From contig LR590463.1 in NCBI GenBank assembly GCA_901472405.1, positions 3,286,001 through 3,350,000 of the forward strand: DNA of 64,000 nucleotides, given 5' to 3'. The DNA comes from Serratia rubidaea (lineage in GTDB: Bacteria > Pseudomonadota > Gammaproteobacteria > Enterobacterales > Enterobacteriaceae). The notes beneath the pieces are model-generated. The model worked only from the letters and a program-made list of their open reading frames with translations, ran no database searches and had not been told where the DNA came from. Each line of letters opens with the position of its first letter. Position 1 is the first letter of the stretch. Position numbers and translations under genes: made by a program. This document shows positions 30,643-39,274 of this stretch, piece after piece.

Positions 30643-32298
30643 ATGCCGGATTCAAAAGATCCGATGGTACCCGATGGTGAGGTTAACCCCTACGATACCG
30701 ACTATCAGGTGGGCCAGGACAATATCGTGGTCAGCGTCGGCCCGTTCGGGCTGGATATTCATAACCGCGTGTTTGTCATCTCCGGATTGGCGATCGTTAT
30801 CTTTGTCGTCTTGACGCTGGCGTTTCACAGCCAGATGGAGCCTATCTTCAGCAGCGTACTGAAATGGCTGACCACCAACCTGAGCTGGTTCTTTCTGAGC
30901 GTCGGCAACATCTTCGTGATCCTCTGCCTGGCGCTGGTGTTTTCTCCCCTCGGCAAGGTGCGGCTGGGCGGTACTCTGGCGAGGCCGGATTACAACTATC
31001 TGGCCTGGTTCTCCATGCTGTTCGCCGCCGGTATGGGGATCGGCCTGATGTTCTATGGCGTCTCGGAGCCGCTGTCGCACTTCTCCAGCTCGCTCGGCGG
31101 CGTCAGCATCGAAAACGGCGTGCGCAGCGACACGGCGCCGCTGGCCGCCGCCGCCGGCGACCCGGCAACCGCCCGCCATCTGGCCATGGCCACCACCATT
31201 TTCCACTGGGCGCTGCACCCCTGGGCCATCTATGCCATGCTGGCGCTGGGGCTGGCGCTGTTCTCCTTTAACAAGGGGCTGCCGCTGACCATGCGCTCGG
31301 TGTTTTACCCGCTGTTGGGGGATGCGGTCTGGGGTTGGCCCGGACATATCATCGATATTCTGGCGGTGCTGGCCACGCTGTTTGGCCTGGCGACCTCGCT
31401 GGGGTTGGGCGCCTCCCAGGCCGCATCCGGGCTGAACTATCTGTTCGGCATCCCGATGGGCGAGCCCACCCAAATTATTCTGGTGATCGGCATTACCGCC
31501 ATTACCCTGCTCTCGGTGGTGGCGGGGCTGGAAAAAGGCGTACGCCGCCTGTCGGAAATCAACATGATGCTGGCGGCGCTGCTGCTGCTGTTTATCGTCA
31601 TTGTCGGCCCGACCCTGGCGCTGCTGACCGGCTTCTTCTCCAATCTAGCCTCCTACCTGCAGTATCTGCCGGCGCTGTCCAACCCCTTCGGCCGTGACGA
31701 CAGCAACTTCGTCGCCAGCTGGACCGCCTTCTACTGGGCCTGGTGGATCTCTTGGTCGCCGTTTGTCGGCATGTTTATCGCCCGCGTATCCCGCGGCCGC
31801 ACCGTGCGCGAATTTCTTATCTCGGTGCTGATCGTCCCGTCGCTGGCCTGCGTGATGTGGATGACCATCCTCGGCAACACCGCCATCCACCAGTTTTTTG
31901 ATCTGGGCTACAAGGCCGTCGCCGAAGCCAAACTGCCGCTGCAGCTGTTTACCATGCTCGACACGCTGCCGCTGGCGCAGATTACCTCGCTGATCGGCAT
32001 CCTGCTGGTGGTGGTGTTCTTTGTCACCTCGTCGGACTCCGGCTCGCTGGTGATCGATATCATCTCGGCGGGCGGGAAAGTCAACGCGCCGACGCCGCAG
32101 CGGGTATTCTGGTGCAGCTTCCAGGGCGTGGTGGCGATAGCGCTGCTGCTGGGCGGCGGACTGGTGGCGCTGCAGACCATGGTGCTGACCACCGGGCTGC
32201 CGTTCGCCATCGTGCTGCTGATTGCCGCGGTCTCGGTGCTGAAGGGGCTGGCGACGGAACCGCGGCTGCGTACCAACGCCGGCGCGGAGCGCGGCTGA
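30643..32298 (+). CDS. BCCT-family betaine/choline/carnitine transporter
   Basis: This 551-residue inner-membrane transporter has about 12 hydrophobic segments and BCCT signatures: GIGLMFYGVSEPLSHF and the aromatic box region WTAFYWAWWISWSPFVGMFIARVSRGRTVREF. The C-terminal tail is short, so osmotic activation through a long cytoplasmic domain, as in BetP or BetT, is unlikely. This fits nutrient uptake better than osmoprotection. The substrate is probably glycine betaine given the surrounding pathway. The downstream cNMP/CBS/DUF294 gene starts 35 bases later and is likely cotranscribed. Confidence 0.85.
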   Translation: MPDSKDPMVPDGEVNPYDTDYQVGQDNIVVSVGPFGLDIHNRVFVISGLAIVIFVVLTLAFHSQMEPIFSSVLKWLTTNLSWFFLSVGNIFVILCLALVFSPLGKVRLGGTLARPDYNYLAWFSMLFAAGMGIGLMFYGVSEPLSHFSSSLGGVSIENGVRSDTAPLAAAAGDPATARHLAMATTIFHWALHPWAIYAMLALGLALFSFNKGLPLTMRSVFYPLLGDAVWGWPGHIIDILAVLATLFGLATSLGLGASQAASGLNYLFGIPMGEPTQIILVIGITAITLLSVVAGLEKGVRRLSEINMMLAALLLLFIVIVGPTLALLTGFFSNLASYLQYLPALSNPFGRDDSNFVASWTAFYWAWWISWSPFVGMFIARVSRGRTVREFLISVLIVPSLACVMWMTILGNTAIHQFFDLGYKAVAEAKLPLQLFTMLDTLPLAQITSLIGILLVVVFFVTSSDSGSLVIDIISAGGKVNAPTPQRVFWCSFQGVVAIALLLGGGLVALQTMVLTTGLPFAIVLLIAAVSVLKGLATEPRLRTNAGAERG

Positions 32299-32333
32299 AT
32301 CGCCCTATCATTACGGCTGCCACGGAGGTCACC

Positions 32334-34218
32334 ATGCAGGCCGAACATCAGGACATTATCGACTTTCTGCGGCGCTATCCGCCTTTCGACGCGCTGCCTC
32401 TGGATGCGCTGGCCCTGGCGGCCTGCAGTATCGAGGTCAGCTACTTCAAGGCGGGCAGCAGTATCCTGTCCTTCGGCCAGCAGGTGGACGCCTGGTATGT
32501 GATCCGCAGCGGCGCCGTTGAGGTCTACCGGCGCAACGGCGATCTCTACAACCGCCTCAGCGCGGGGGGCTATTTCGGCCAGTTCGGCCTGCTGCGCGAA
32601 AGCAGCGTGCGCTTTCCGGTCACCGCACTGGAAGACACGCTGGCCTGGCTGATCCCCGCGCCGGTGTTCCACCAGCTGTTTACGCAGTATGAAGCGTTCG
32701 CCGACGTGGTGGAGGTGGAAGACCGCACCCGGCTGCGCCACACCGTGGCGCGTTCCGAAGACGCCAACGAACTGCTGACCTCGCGTATCGATACGCTGAT
32801 CGGCCGTAAGCCGGTCACCATCGAAACCTCCGGCACCGTGCGCGAGGCCGCCATCACGATGAGCGCCGAGGGGGTCTCTTCACTGCTGGTGATGAACGCC
32901 GGCGTGCCGGAGGGCGCCATGGGCAACGCCGCCCGCATGGCCGGTATGCTGACCGACCGCGACCTGCGCACCCGGGTTATCGCCAAGGGGTTGAGCGTGG
33001 ATACGCCGGTCAGCGAGATCATGACGCCGGAGCTGATTTACGGTGAACATCACCAGATGGTGTTTGAAGCCATGCTGACCATGATGCGCCACAACGTGCA
33101 CCATCTGCCGGTGCTGCGGCAGGGCCAGCCCATCGGCGTGATTTCACAGTCGGATATCCTGCGCCATGAGTCCCAGAACAGCCTGTTTGTCGTCAGCCGC
33201 ATTTTCCACGCCAACAGCGTCGAGGAACTGCGCGCCCTGAGCGGCGAGGTGCGCGCCTGCTTCAGGCGCATCGTGCGTGAAGACGCCAACTCGCAGATGA
33301 TCGGCAGCGCCATGGCGGTGATTGGCCGCAGCTTTACCCAGCGCCTGCTGGAGCTGGCGGAGCAGCGGCTGGGCCGCCGCCGGTGCCCTACTGTTTTCTG
33401 GCGCTGGGATCGATGGCGCGTCAGGAGCAGCTGATCGTCACCGATCAGGATAACGCGCTGGTGATCGACAACGCCTTCGATCCGCTTCGCCACGACGACT
33501 GGTTCCTCGCGCTGGCGACCTTCGTCAGCGACGGTCTGGCGGCCTGCGGCTACCGCTACTGCAAAGGCGGAATTATGGCCACCACCGCCCAATGGCGTCA
33601 GCCGCTCGCCGTGTGGGAGCGCTACTTCGCCGACTGGATCGGCCGGCCCACGCCGCAGAGCCTGCTCGACAGCGCGATCTTTTCGACCTCGACGGCGTCT
33701 GGGGCAAAACCGAGTGGGCGGAACAGCTGAACCAGAGCATCGCGCAGCAGACGCGCCACAACGCCCGCTTTCTGGCCTGCATGGCGCGCAACGCGCTGCT
33801 GCGCACGCCGCCGCTCGGCTTCTTTAAGGGGTTTGTGATGGAGCCTTCCGGCCAGCACAGCCGCTCCATCAATATGAAACGGCGCGGCACCGCCCCGCTG
33901 GCGGATCTGATCCGCGTGCATGCGCTGGCGATCGGCTCCCGCGCCCGCAACTCTTTTGCCCGCCTGCAGGAAATTATCGAGGCGGATATTCTGCCGCACG
34001 GGCGCGGCCAGGATCTGCGCGACGCGCTGGAGTTTATCTCGATGGTGCGCATCCGCCATCAGGCGCTGGATCTGGATGCCGAACGCCAGCCGGATAACAA
34101 TATCGAGCCGGAAAACCTGTCGGATTTCGAACGCAAAAACCTCAAGGATGCCTTCCAGATCCTGAGCAATGCCCAGAAGTTCCTGAAATACCGCTATCAG
34201 GCCGGCCGGATACGCTGA
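32334..34218 (+). CDS. cNMP-binding, CBS-pair and DUF294 nucleotidyltransferase-like protein
   Basis: Domains in order: a cyclic-nucleotide-binding-like domain (residues about 10-130, SAGGYFGQFGLL), and two CBS domains (about 155-300, AGMLTDRDLRTRVIAKGL and QPIGVISQSDILRHE). Then comes a GlnD-like nucleotidyltransferase domain (DUF294; GSMARQEQLIVTDQDNALV) and a DUF294 C-terminal domain. Missing bases near 33373 (G) and 33682 (T) break the frame; restored, it is 628 residues. Such proteins often sit next to an exonuclease gene and a substrate symporter. The likely role is sensing a nucleotide or nitrogen signal and adjusting the transporter; this is inference. Confidence 0.8.
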
Positions 34219-34226
34219 GGTCACCC

Positions 34227-34981
34227 ATGTTCTATATCGGCAAGCATCCGTTTACCCCCGCATCACGGCAGCCGCCGCCGAATGTCCCCCGCCGTGGCCG
34301 GCGCGGATGGCCGAACTGGCCCGTCAGGCGCGCCACCCCGCCCTGCGGGCCTTCTACCGCGCGGGCGCCGTAGCGCCTGACACCGCGATCGACCAGGTGC
34401 CGCTGCTGGCGATGGACTTTGAGACCACCGGCACCGACGCCCGCCGCGATGATATCGTCAGCATCGGTCTGGTGCCGATGACGCTGCAACGCATCCGCCT
34501 GCGGCACGGCCATCACTGGCTGCTGAAGCCGCGGGCGGCCTGCGCAACGAGTCGGTGGTGATCCACGGTATTACCCATTCCGAAGTGGAAAAAGCGCCGG
34601 ATCTGAACGCGCTGTTTATTACGCTGCTCGAGCTGATGGCCGGCAAGGTGCTGGTGGTGCACCACCGCGGCATCGAGCGGCAGTTTCTCGACGCCGCCCT
34701 GCAGCGGCGCATCGGTGAAGGGATCGCCTTCCCCTGTATCGATACGCTGGCGCTGGAGGCGCGCCGGCACCGCAGCCGCCCCGTCAGCCTGGCGGCGCGG
34801 CTGTTCGGCGGCCGGCCGCAGCTTTTCACTGCGCCTGCCCGAAAGCCGCGCCCGCTATAACCTGCCCCGCTATCCGGCGCACAACGCCCTTACCGACGCT
34901 CTGGCCTGCGCCGAACTGTTCCAGGCCCAGGTGGCCCACCACTTTTCAGCGCAGACGCCGGTCGACGCGCTGTGGTGCTGA
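34227..34981 (+). CDS. DnaQ-like 3'-5' exonuclease partner of the DUF294 protein
   Basis: The catalytic DEDDh residues are visible: FETTGTDARRDDI (Exo I, Asp-Glu), the HGITHSEVE segment with FITLLELMAGKVLVVHHRGIE (Exo II region), and HNALTDALACAELF (Exo III, His and Asp). Three single-base errors break it: C missing near 34287, G missing near 34531 and extra T near 34826. Corrected length is 251 residues. It follows the DUF294 gene by 8 bases. Proteins of this kind are annotated as DNA polymerase III epsilon-like exonucleases, but a role on RNA or small nucleotides cannot be excluded. Confidence 0.78.
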
Positions 34982-35063
34982 GGCCGTCCCTGAGCATGTG
35001 CGCCGCCGGCGTTCCCTTGCTATGCTGCGACGGTCAACGTCTGACCGGCACGAGGAATCTCTG

Positions 35064-36164
35064 ATGACTGACGCCTCCCCGCTGCTAACGGTGGGTTTTG
35101 TTCTGCTGCAGCGCTTTACGCTGCTGCCGTTTGCCGCATTCGTCGACTGCCTGCGGCTGGCCGCCGATGAGGGGGACCGCAGCCGCCAGCTGCGCTGTCA
35201 CTGGCGCTTTATGACCAGCGACGGCCAACCGGCGTCTTCCAGCTGCGGCGCCGCCGTTTCTCCCTGCGAACCCTTTGCCGATCCGACGCGCTTTGACTAT
35301 CTGGTGGTGATCGGCGGCGTACAGGACGAGCACGACCGCACCGACCGCGTGGCGCTGGACTACCTCCGCCGGGCGGCGGCGGCGGGCGTGCCGCTGGTGG
35401 GCGTCTGCACCGGCGTGTTCGCGCTGATTCAGGCCGGCGTGATGCCCGGCCGGCGCTGCTGCGTCAGCTGGTATCACCATGGCGATCTGACCCGGCGTTT
35501 TCCCGCCGTGACGCCGGTGGCCGACCGGCTGTTCGTCGACGACGGCGATGTAATCACCTGCGCCGGCGGCAGCGCGGCGGCGGATCTGGCCGCCTATCTG
35601 GTGGAGCGCCACCTGGGGCGCGCCTGGGCGATGAAAAGCCTGCATATTATGCTGATTGATGAAGGACGGCGCGGCGAGCATCCCCAGCCGCAGCCGGTGG
35701 TGTTCGAACGGGTGGCGGATCGCTCGCTGCGCCGGGCGATCGATATTATTTCCCAGCACCTGGGCGAATCGCTGTCGATTGACGATCTGGCGCGGCGCAT
35801 CGGCACCTCGCGGCGCAATATCGAGCGCAAATTCCGCGACGAACTGGGGGTCACCCCGCAGCGCTTTATGCGCAACCTGCGGCTGCGCTACGGCCTGTGG
35901 CTGCTGCACTACACCCCGCGCAGCGTCACCGATATCGGCGAACAGTGCGGCTTTTCCGACACCGCCCACTTTTCGCGCCAGTTCCGCGAAACCTTTGGCT
36001 ACTCCCCGTCGCAGGCGCGTAAAACGGACCACGAGCAGACGGTCGATCCCTTCTTTTTACATATCGGCGCGCCCGCCGGCGTTCCGCGGCGCGATGAACC
36101 GCCGGCCGTTTCGCGATTAAGCGCAAAAATACAAAACAACCCATTATTAAATAACTTTAAATAA
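35064..36164 (+). CDS. GlxA-type AraC regulator, SouR-like candidate
   Basis: This 366-residue protein has a DJ-1/PfpI-like sensor domain (VGFVLLQRFTLLPFAAFVDC, VGVCTGVFALIQAGVM) and a C-terminal AraC DNA-binding domain (IDDLARRIGTSRRNIERKFR, DIGEQCGFSDTAHFSRQF). It lies directly upstream of glyA-soxBDAG-purU in the same direction. In Pseudomonas a regulator of this type, SouR, activates sarcosine catabolism. Position makes it a good candidate for the same job, but orthology cannot be settled by eye. It differs from the GbdR-like protein at 27544-28698 in sequence throughout. Confidence 0.78.
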   Translation: MTDASPLLTVGFVLLQRFTLLPFAAFVDCLRLAADEGDRSRQLRCHWRFMTSDGQPASSSCGAAVSPCEPFADPTRFDYLVVIGGVQDEHDRTDRVALDYLRRAAAAGVPLVGVCTGVFALIQAGVMPGRRCCVSWYHHGDLTRRFPAVTPVADRLFVDDGDVITCAGGSAAADLAAYLVERHLGRAWAMKSLHIMLIDEGRRGEHPQPQPVVFERVADRSLRRAIDIISQHLGESLSIDDLARRIGTSRRNIERKFRDELGVTPQRFMRNLRLRYGLWLLHYTPRSVTDIGEQCGFSDTAHFSRQFRETFGYSPSQARKTDHEQTVDPFFLHIGAPAGVPRRDEPPAVSRLSAKIQNNPLLNNFK

Positions 36165-36301
36165 CAACGCATTAAATACACATGTCGCGATTGTGACATA
36201 AAGCTGTCGCATCTGTTCAATCTTCAGGGGCGTCCCCCGATCTATCTTGGCTGACGGTAGGCGGATGGTGCCGCCGCAGCGCTAACCCTGAGGATAATCA
36301 G
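36165..36301 (+). promoter_or_regulatory. Regulatory region of the glyA-sox operon
   Basis: This AT-rich gap holds TGTCGC at 36183-36188 and 36205-36210 (22 bases apart, two helical turns) with a TGTGACA between them. The layout is typical of an AraC-family binding site placed upstream of a promoter. A GGGGCG-TCCCCC palindromic stretch lies near 36227. No glycine-riboswitch-like conserved core was found. Confidence 0.45.
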
Positions 36302-37618
36302 ATGAATGCCGATGATTTGAACAAGACCGATCCGCAGCTCTTCGCCGCCGTCGTTGGCGAAATGGTGCGTCAAGAAAACCATATCGAACTGATCGCTTCC
36401 GAAAACTACGCCAGCTCGCAGGTGATGGCGGTTCAGGGTAGCCAGTTAACCAACAAATATGCCGAAGGTTATCCGGGCAAACGCTACTACGGCGGCTGTG
36501 AGCACGTCGACGTGGTGGAGCGGCTGGCTATCGAGCGCGCCTGCCTGCTGTTCGGCGCCGACTACGCCAACGTGCAGCCGCACTCCGGCGCTCAGGCCAA
36601 CGCCGCGGCGTTTATGGCGCTGGTGGCGCCGGGGGACACCATTCTGGGCATGAGCCTGGCGCACGGCGGCCACCTGACCCACGGCGCGGCGCCTAACGTT
36701 TCCGGCAAGCACTACAACGCGGTGCAGTACGGCCTGAACCCGGAAACCGGCGAAATTGATTACGATGAGGTGCAGGCGCTGGCGCGCGAGCACCGGCCGA
36801 AGCTGATTATCGCCGGCTTCTCCGCCTATGCCCGGGTGGTGAACTGGCGGCGCTTCCGCGAAATCGCCGATGAGGTCGGCGCCTGGCTGATGGTGGACAT
36901 GGCCCACGTCGCCGGACTGGTGGCGGCCCGCTGCTACCCTAACCCGCTGCCTCACGCCCACGTGGTCACCACTACCACCCATAAAACGCTGCGCGGCCCG
37001 CGCGGCGGCATGATCCTCTCCGCCTGCGGCGATGAGGAGCTGTACAAAAAGCTGAATGCCGCGGTCTTCCCGGGGCAGCAGGGCGGCCCGCTGATGCACG
37101 TGATCGCCGCCAAGGCGGTGGCGCTGCGCGAGGCGATGAGCGAAGAATTCGTCCGCTATCAGGCGCGGGTGATCGACAATGCCCGGGCGATGGCGGGCGT
37201 GTTTATCCGCCGCGGGTTCGATCTGGTCTCCGGCGGCACCGACAACCACCTGTTCCTGGTGTCGCTGATCCGTCAGGGCATTACCGGTAAAGAGGCGGAT
37301 GCCGCGCTGGGGCGCGCCCATATCACCGTCAATAAAAACGCGGTGCCCAACGATCCCCGCAGCCCCTTCGTCACCTCGGGACTGCGCATCGGCACCGCAG
37401 CGATCACCACCCGCGGCTTCGACCTGCGCGAGTGCGAAATGCTGGCGCACTGGATCTGCGACATTCTGGACACCCTGGCCCGCGGCAAAGAGAGCGACCA
37501 TGAAGAGCAGCGCAATATTGAAGCCTGGGTGCGCTCCAACGTGGCGGAGCTGTGCGCCCGCTATCCGGTGTACGGCGAAGCCCACGGCATGACGCTGACC
37601 CGCCCCGCTTTCGCCTAA
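36302..37618 (+). CDS. glyA: Serine hydroxymethyltransferase, sox-operon copy
   Basis: GlyA converts glycine and methylene-THF to serine. The 438-residue protein shows the family blocks [28 protein letters not shown] and the PLP lysine motif [14 protein letters not shown]. It should use both glycine and the C1 unit made by sarcosine oxidase. Enterobacteria normally carry a separate housekeeping glyA elsewhere, so this is probably a dedicated catabolic copy, as in the Pseudomonas glyA1-soxBDAG operon. ATG 36302 has TGAGGATAATC upstream. The frame is intact. Confidence 0.92.
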   Translation: MNADDLNKTDPQLFAAVVGEMVRQENHIELIASENYASSQVMAVQGSQLTNKYAEGYPGKRYYGGCEHVDVVERLAIERACLLFGADYANVQPHSGAQANAAAFMALVAPGDTILGMSLAHGGHLTHGAAPNVSGKHYNAVQYGLNPETGEIDYDEVQALAREHRPKLIIAGFSAYARVVNWRRFREIADEVGAWLMVDMAHVAGLVAARCYPNPLPHAHVVTTTTHKTLRGPRGGMILSACGDEELYKKLNAAVFPGQQGGPLMHVIAAKAVALREAMSEEFVRYQARVIDNARAMAGVFIRRGFDLVSGGTDNHLFLVSLIRQGITGKEADAALGRAHITVNKNAVPNDPRSPFVTSGLRIGTAAITTRGFDLRECEMLAHWICDILDTLARGKESDHEEQRNIEAWVRSNVAELCARYPVYGEAHGMTLTRPAFA

Positions 37619-37636
37619 CAGACAGGAAGAGACGCT

Positions 37637-38887
37637 ATGCAACATTATTCGGGTTTAAGTCTGCTGCGCCATGGTCTCAACCACCATGAAAACTGGCCGC
37701 GGATGTGGCGCAACCCCGTGCCGAAGAAGGCCTACGACGTGATTATCATCGGCGGCGGCGGTCACGGGCTGGGTACCGCTTACTACCTGGCGAAGGAGTT
37801 TGGCATCACCAACGTGGCGGTGGTGGAAAAAGGCTGGCTGGGGGGCGGCAATACCGCCCGTAACACCACCATCGTACGCTCCAACTACCTGTGGGACGAG
37901 GCCGCGGCGCTGTTTGAACACTCGATGAAGCTGTGGGAAGGACTGTCGCAGGATCTCAACTACAACGTGATGTTTTCCCAACGCGGGGTGCTCAACCTGG
38001 GGCATACCCTGCAGGATATGCGCGACATCCGTCGCCGGGTGAACGCCAACCGCCTGAACGGCATCGACGGCGAGGTGCTGGACGCCCGCCAGGTGCAGGA
38101 TCTGGTGCCGATGCTCGACTGTTCGAAAAACGCCCGCTACCCGGTGCTGGGCGCCTCATGGCAGCCGCGCGGCGGCGTGGCGCGCCATGACGCGGTGGCC
38201 TGGGGCTTTGCCCGCGCGGCGGACGCTCTGGGCGTGGATATTCTGCAGCAGACCGAGGTCACCGGCTTTATGATGCGCGACGGCCAGGTGTACGGCGTGC
38301 ATACCACCCGCGGCGATATCGAAGCCCGCACCGTCGGCTGCGTGGCGGCGGGCAACTCCGGGGTGCTGGCCGGCATGGCCGGGCTGAAGCTGCCGCTGGA
38401 GTCCCACCCGCTGCAGGCGCTGGTGTCCGAACCGCTCAAACCGGTGCTGGATACCGTGGTGATGTCAAACCACGTGCACGGTTACATCAGCCAGTCGGAC
38501 AAGGGCGATCTGGTGATCGGCGCCGGTATCGACGGCTACAACGGCTACGGTCAGCGCGGCAGCTACTCCACCATCGAGCATACGCTGCAGGCGATCGTCG
38601 AGATGTTCCCGGCCTTCTCGCGGGTGCGCATGAACCGGCAATGGGGCGGCATCGTCGATACCACGCCGGACGCCAGCCCGATTCTGTCGGCCACCAAAGT
38701 CAAAGGGCTGTGGTTTAACTGCGGCTGGGGAACCGGCGGCTTTAAAGCCACGCCCGGCTCGGCCCACGTATTCGCCGCCAGCCTGGCGGCAGGCAAGCCG
38801 CACCCGCTGGCGGCTCCGTTCTCAATCGATCGATTCAATACCGGCGCTTTAGTGGACGAACACGGCGCCGCCGGCGTTGCCCACTGA
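37637..38887 (+). CDS. soxB: Sarcosine oxidase beta subunit
   Basis: This 416-residue subunit of heterotetrameric sarcosine oxidase oxidises sarcosine to glycine. It starts with [20 protein letters not shown], the FAD-binding dinucleotide fold. His184 in [10 protein letters not shown] is the likely site of covalent FMN attachment at the alpha/beta interface, by analogy with characterised enzymes. The C-terminal part has [15 protein letters not shown] and [15 protein letters not shown] near the flavin. The gene sits 18 bases after glyA and 15 before soxD. Confidence 0.93.
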   Translation: MQHYSGLSLLRHGLNHHENWPRMWRNPVPKKAYDVIIIGGGGHGLGTAYYLAKEFGITNVAVVEKGWLGGGNTARNTTIVRSNYLWDEAAALFEHSMKLWEGLSQDLNYNVMFSQRGVLNLGHTLQDMRDIRRRVNANRLNGIDGEVLDARQVQDLVPMLDCSKNARYPVLGASWQPRGGVARHDAVAWGFARAADALGVDILQQTEVTGFMMRDGQVYGVHTTRGDIEARTVGCVAAGNSGVLAGMAGLKLPLESHPLQALVSEPLKPVLDTVVMSNHVHGYISQSDKGDLVIGAGIDGYNGYGQRGSYSTIEHTLQAIVEMFPAFSRVRMNRQWGGIVDTTPDASPILSATKVKGLWFNCGWGTGGFKATPGSAHVFAASLAAGKPHPLAAPFSIDRFNTGALVDEHGAAGVAH

Positions 38888-38902
38888 CGAGGAGGAAGCA
38901 AG

Positions 38903-39274
38903 ATGCTGCATATCTGGTGCCCCTGGTGTGGCGAACACCGGGAAGAAGAAGAGTTTCACCCCAAGGGCCAGGCGCATATCGTGCGCCCGGCGGATCCCGA
39001 CGCCTGTAGCGACGAAGAGTGGGGAGAATATCTGTTTTTCCGCGATAACCCGCGCGGCGTACACCGGGAACTCTGGGTACACGCCGCAGGCTGCCGCAAA
39101 TACTTTAACGTGGCGCGCAATACGGTGAGCTACGAAATACTGGAAACCTACCGGATTGGCGAACAGCCGAAAACCGGCGCCGGGGCCGATGTAGTGCCCC
39201 TGCCGCGCCGCGACGACAGCGAAACTGAAACCGTAACCCACGATGAGCGGATCCAGGCCGGAGGTGGCGCATGA
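38903..39274 (+). CDS. soxD: Sarcosine oxidase delta subunit
   Basis: This small subunit of 123 residues carries the zinc-binding signature of the family, IWCPWCGEHREEEEFHP near the N-terminus and a later His/Cys region (VHAAGCRKYFNVARNT). It stabilises the heterotetramer. The stop overlaps the soxA start by four bases, indicating coupling. The tail beyond residue 90 is acidic and less conserved. Confidence 0.93.
   Translation: MLHIWCPWCGEHREEEEFHPKGQAHIVRPADPDACSDEEWGEYLFFRDNPRGVHRELWVHAAGCRKYFNVARNTVSYEILETYRIGEQPKTGAGADVVPLPRRDDSETETVTHDERIQAGGGA

Noticed and set aside
36165..36301. Glycine riboswitch upstream of glyA-sox
   Set aside because: No paired aptamer cores could be recognised and the gap of 137 bases is too short for a tandem one.
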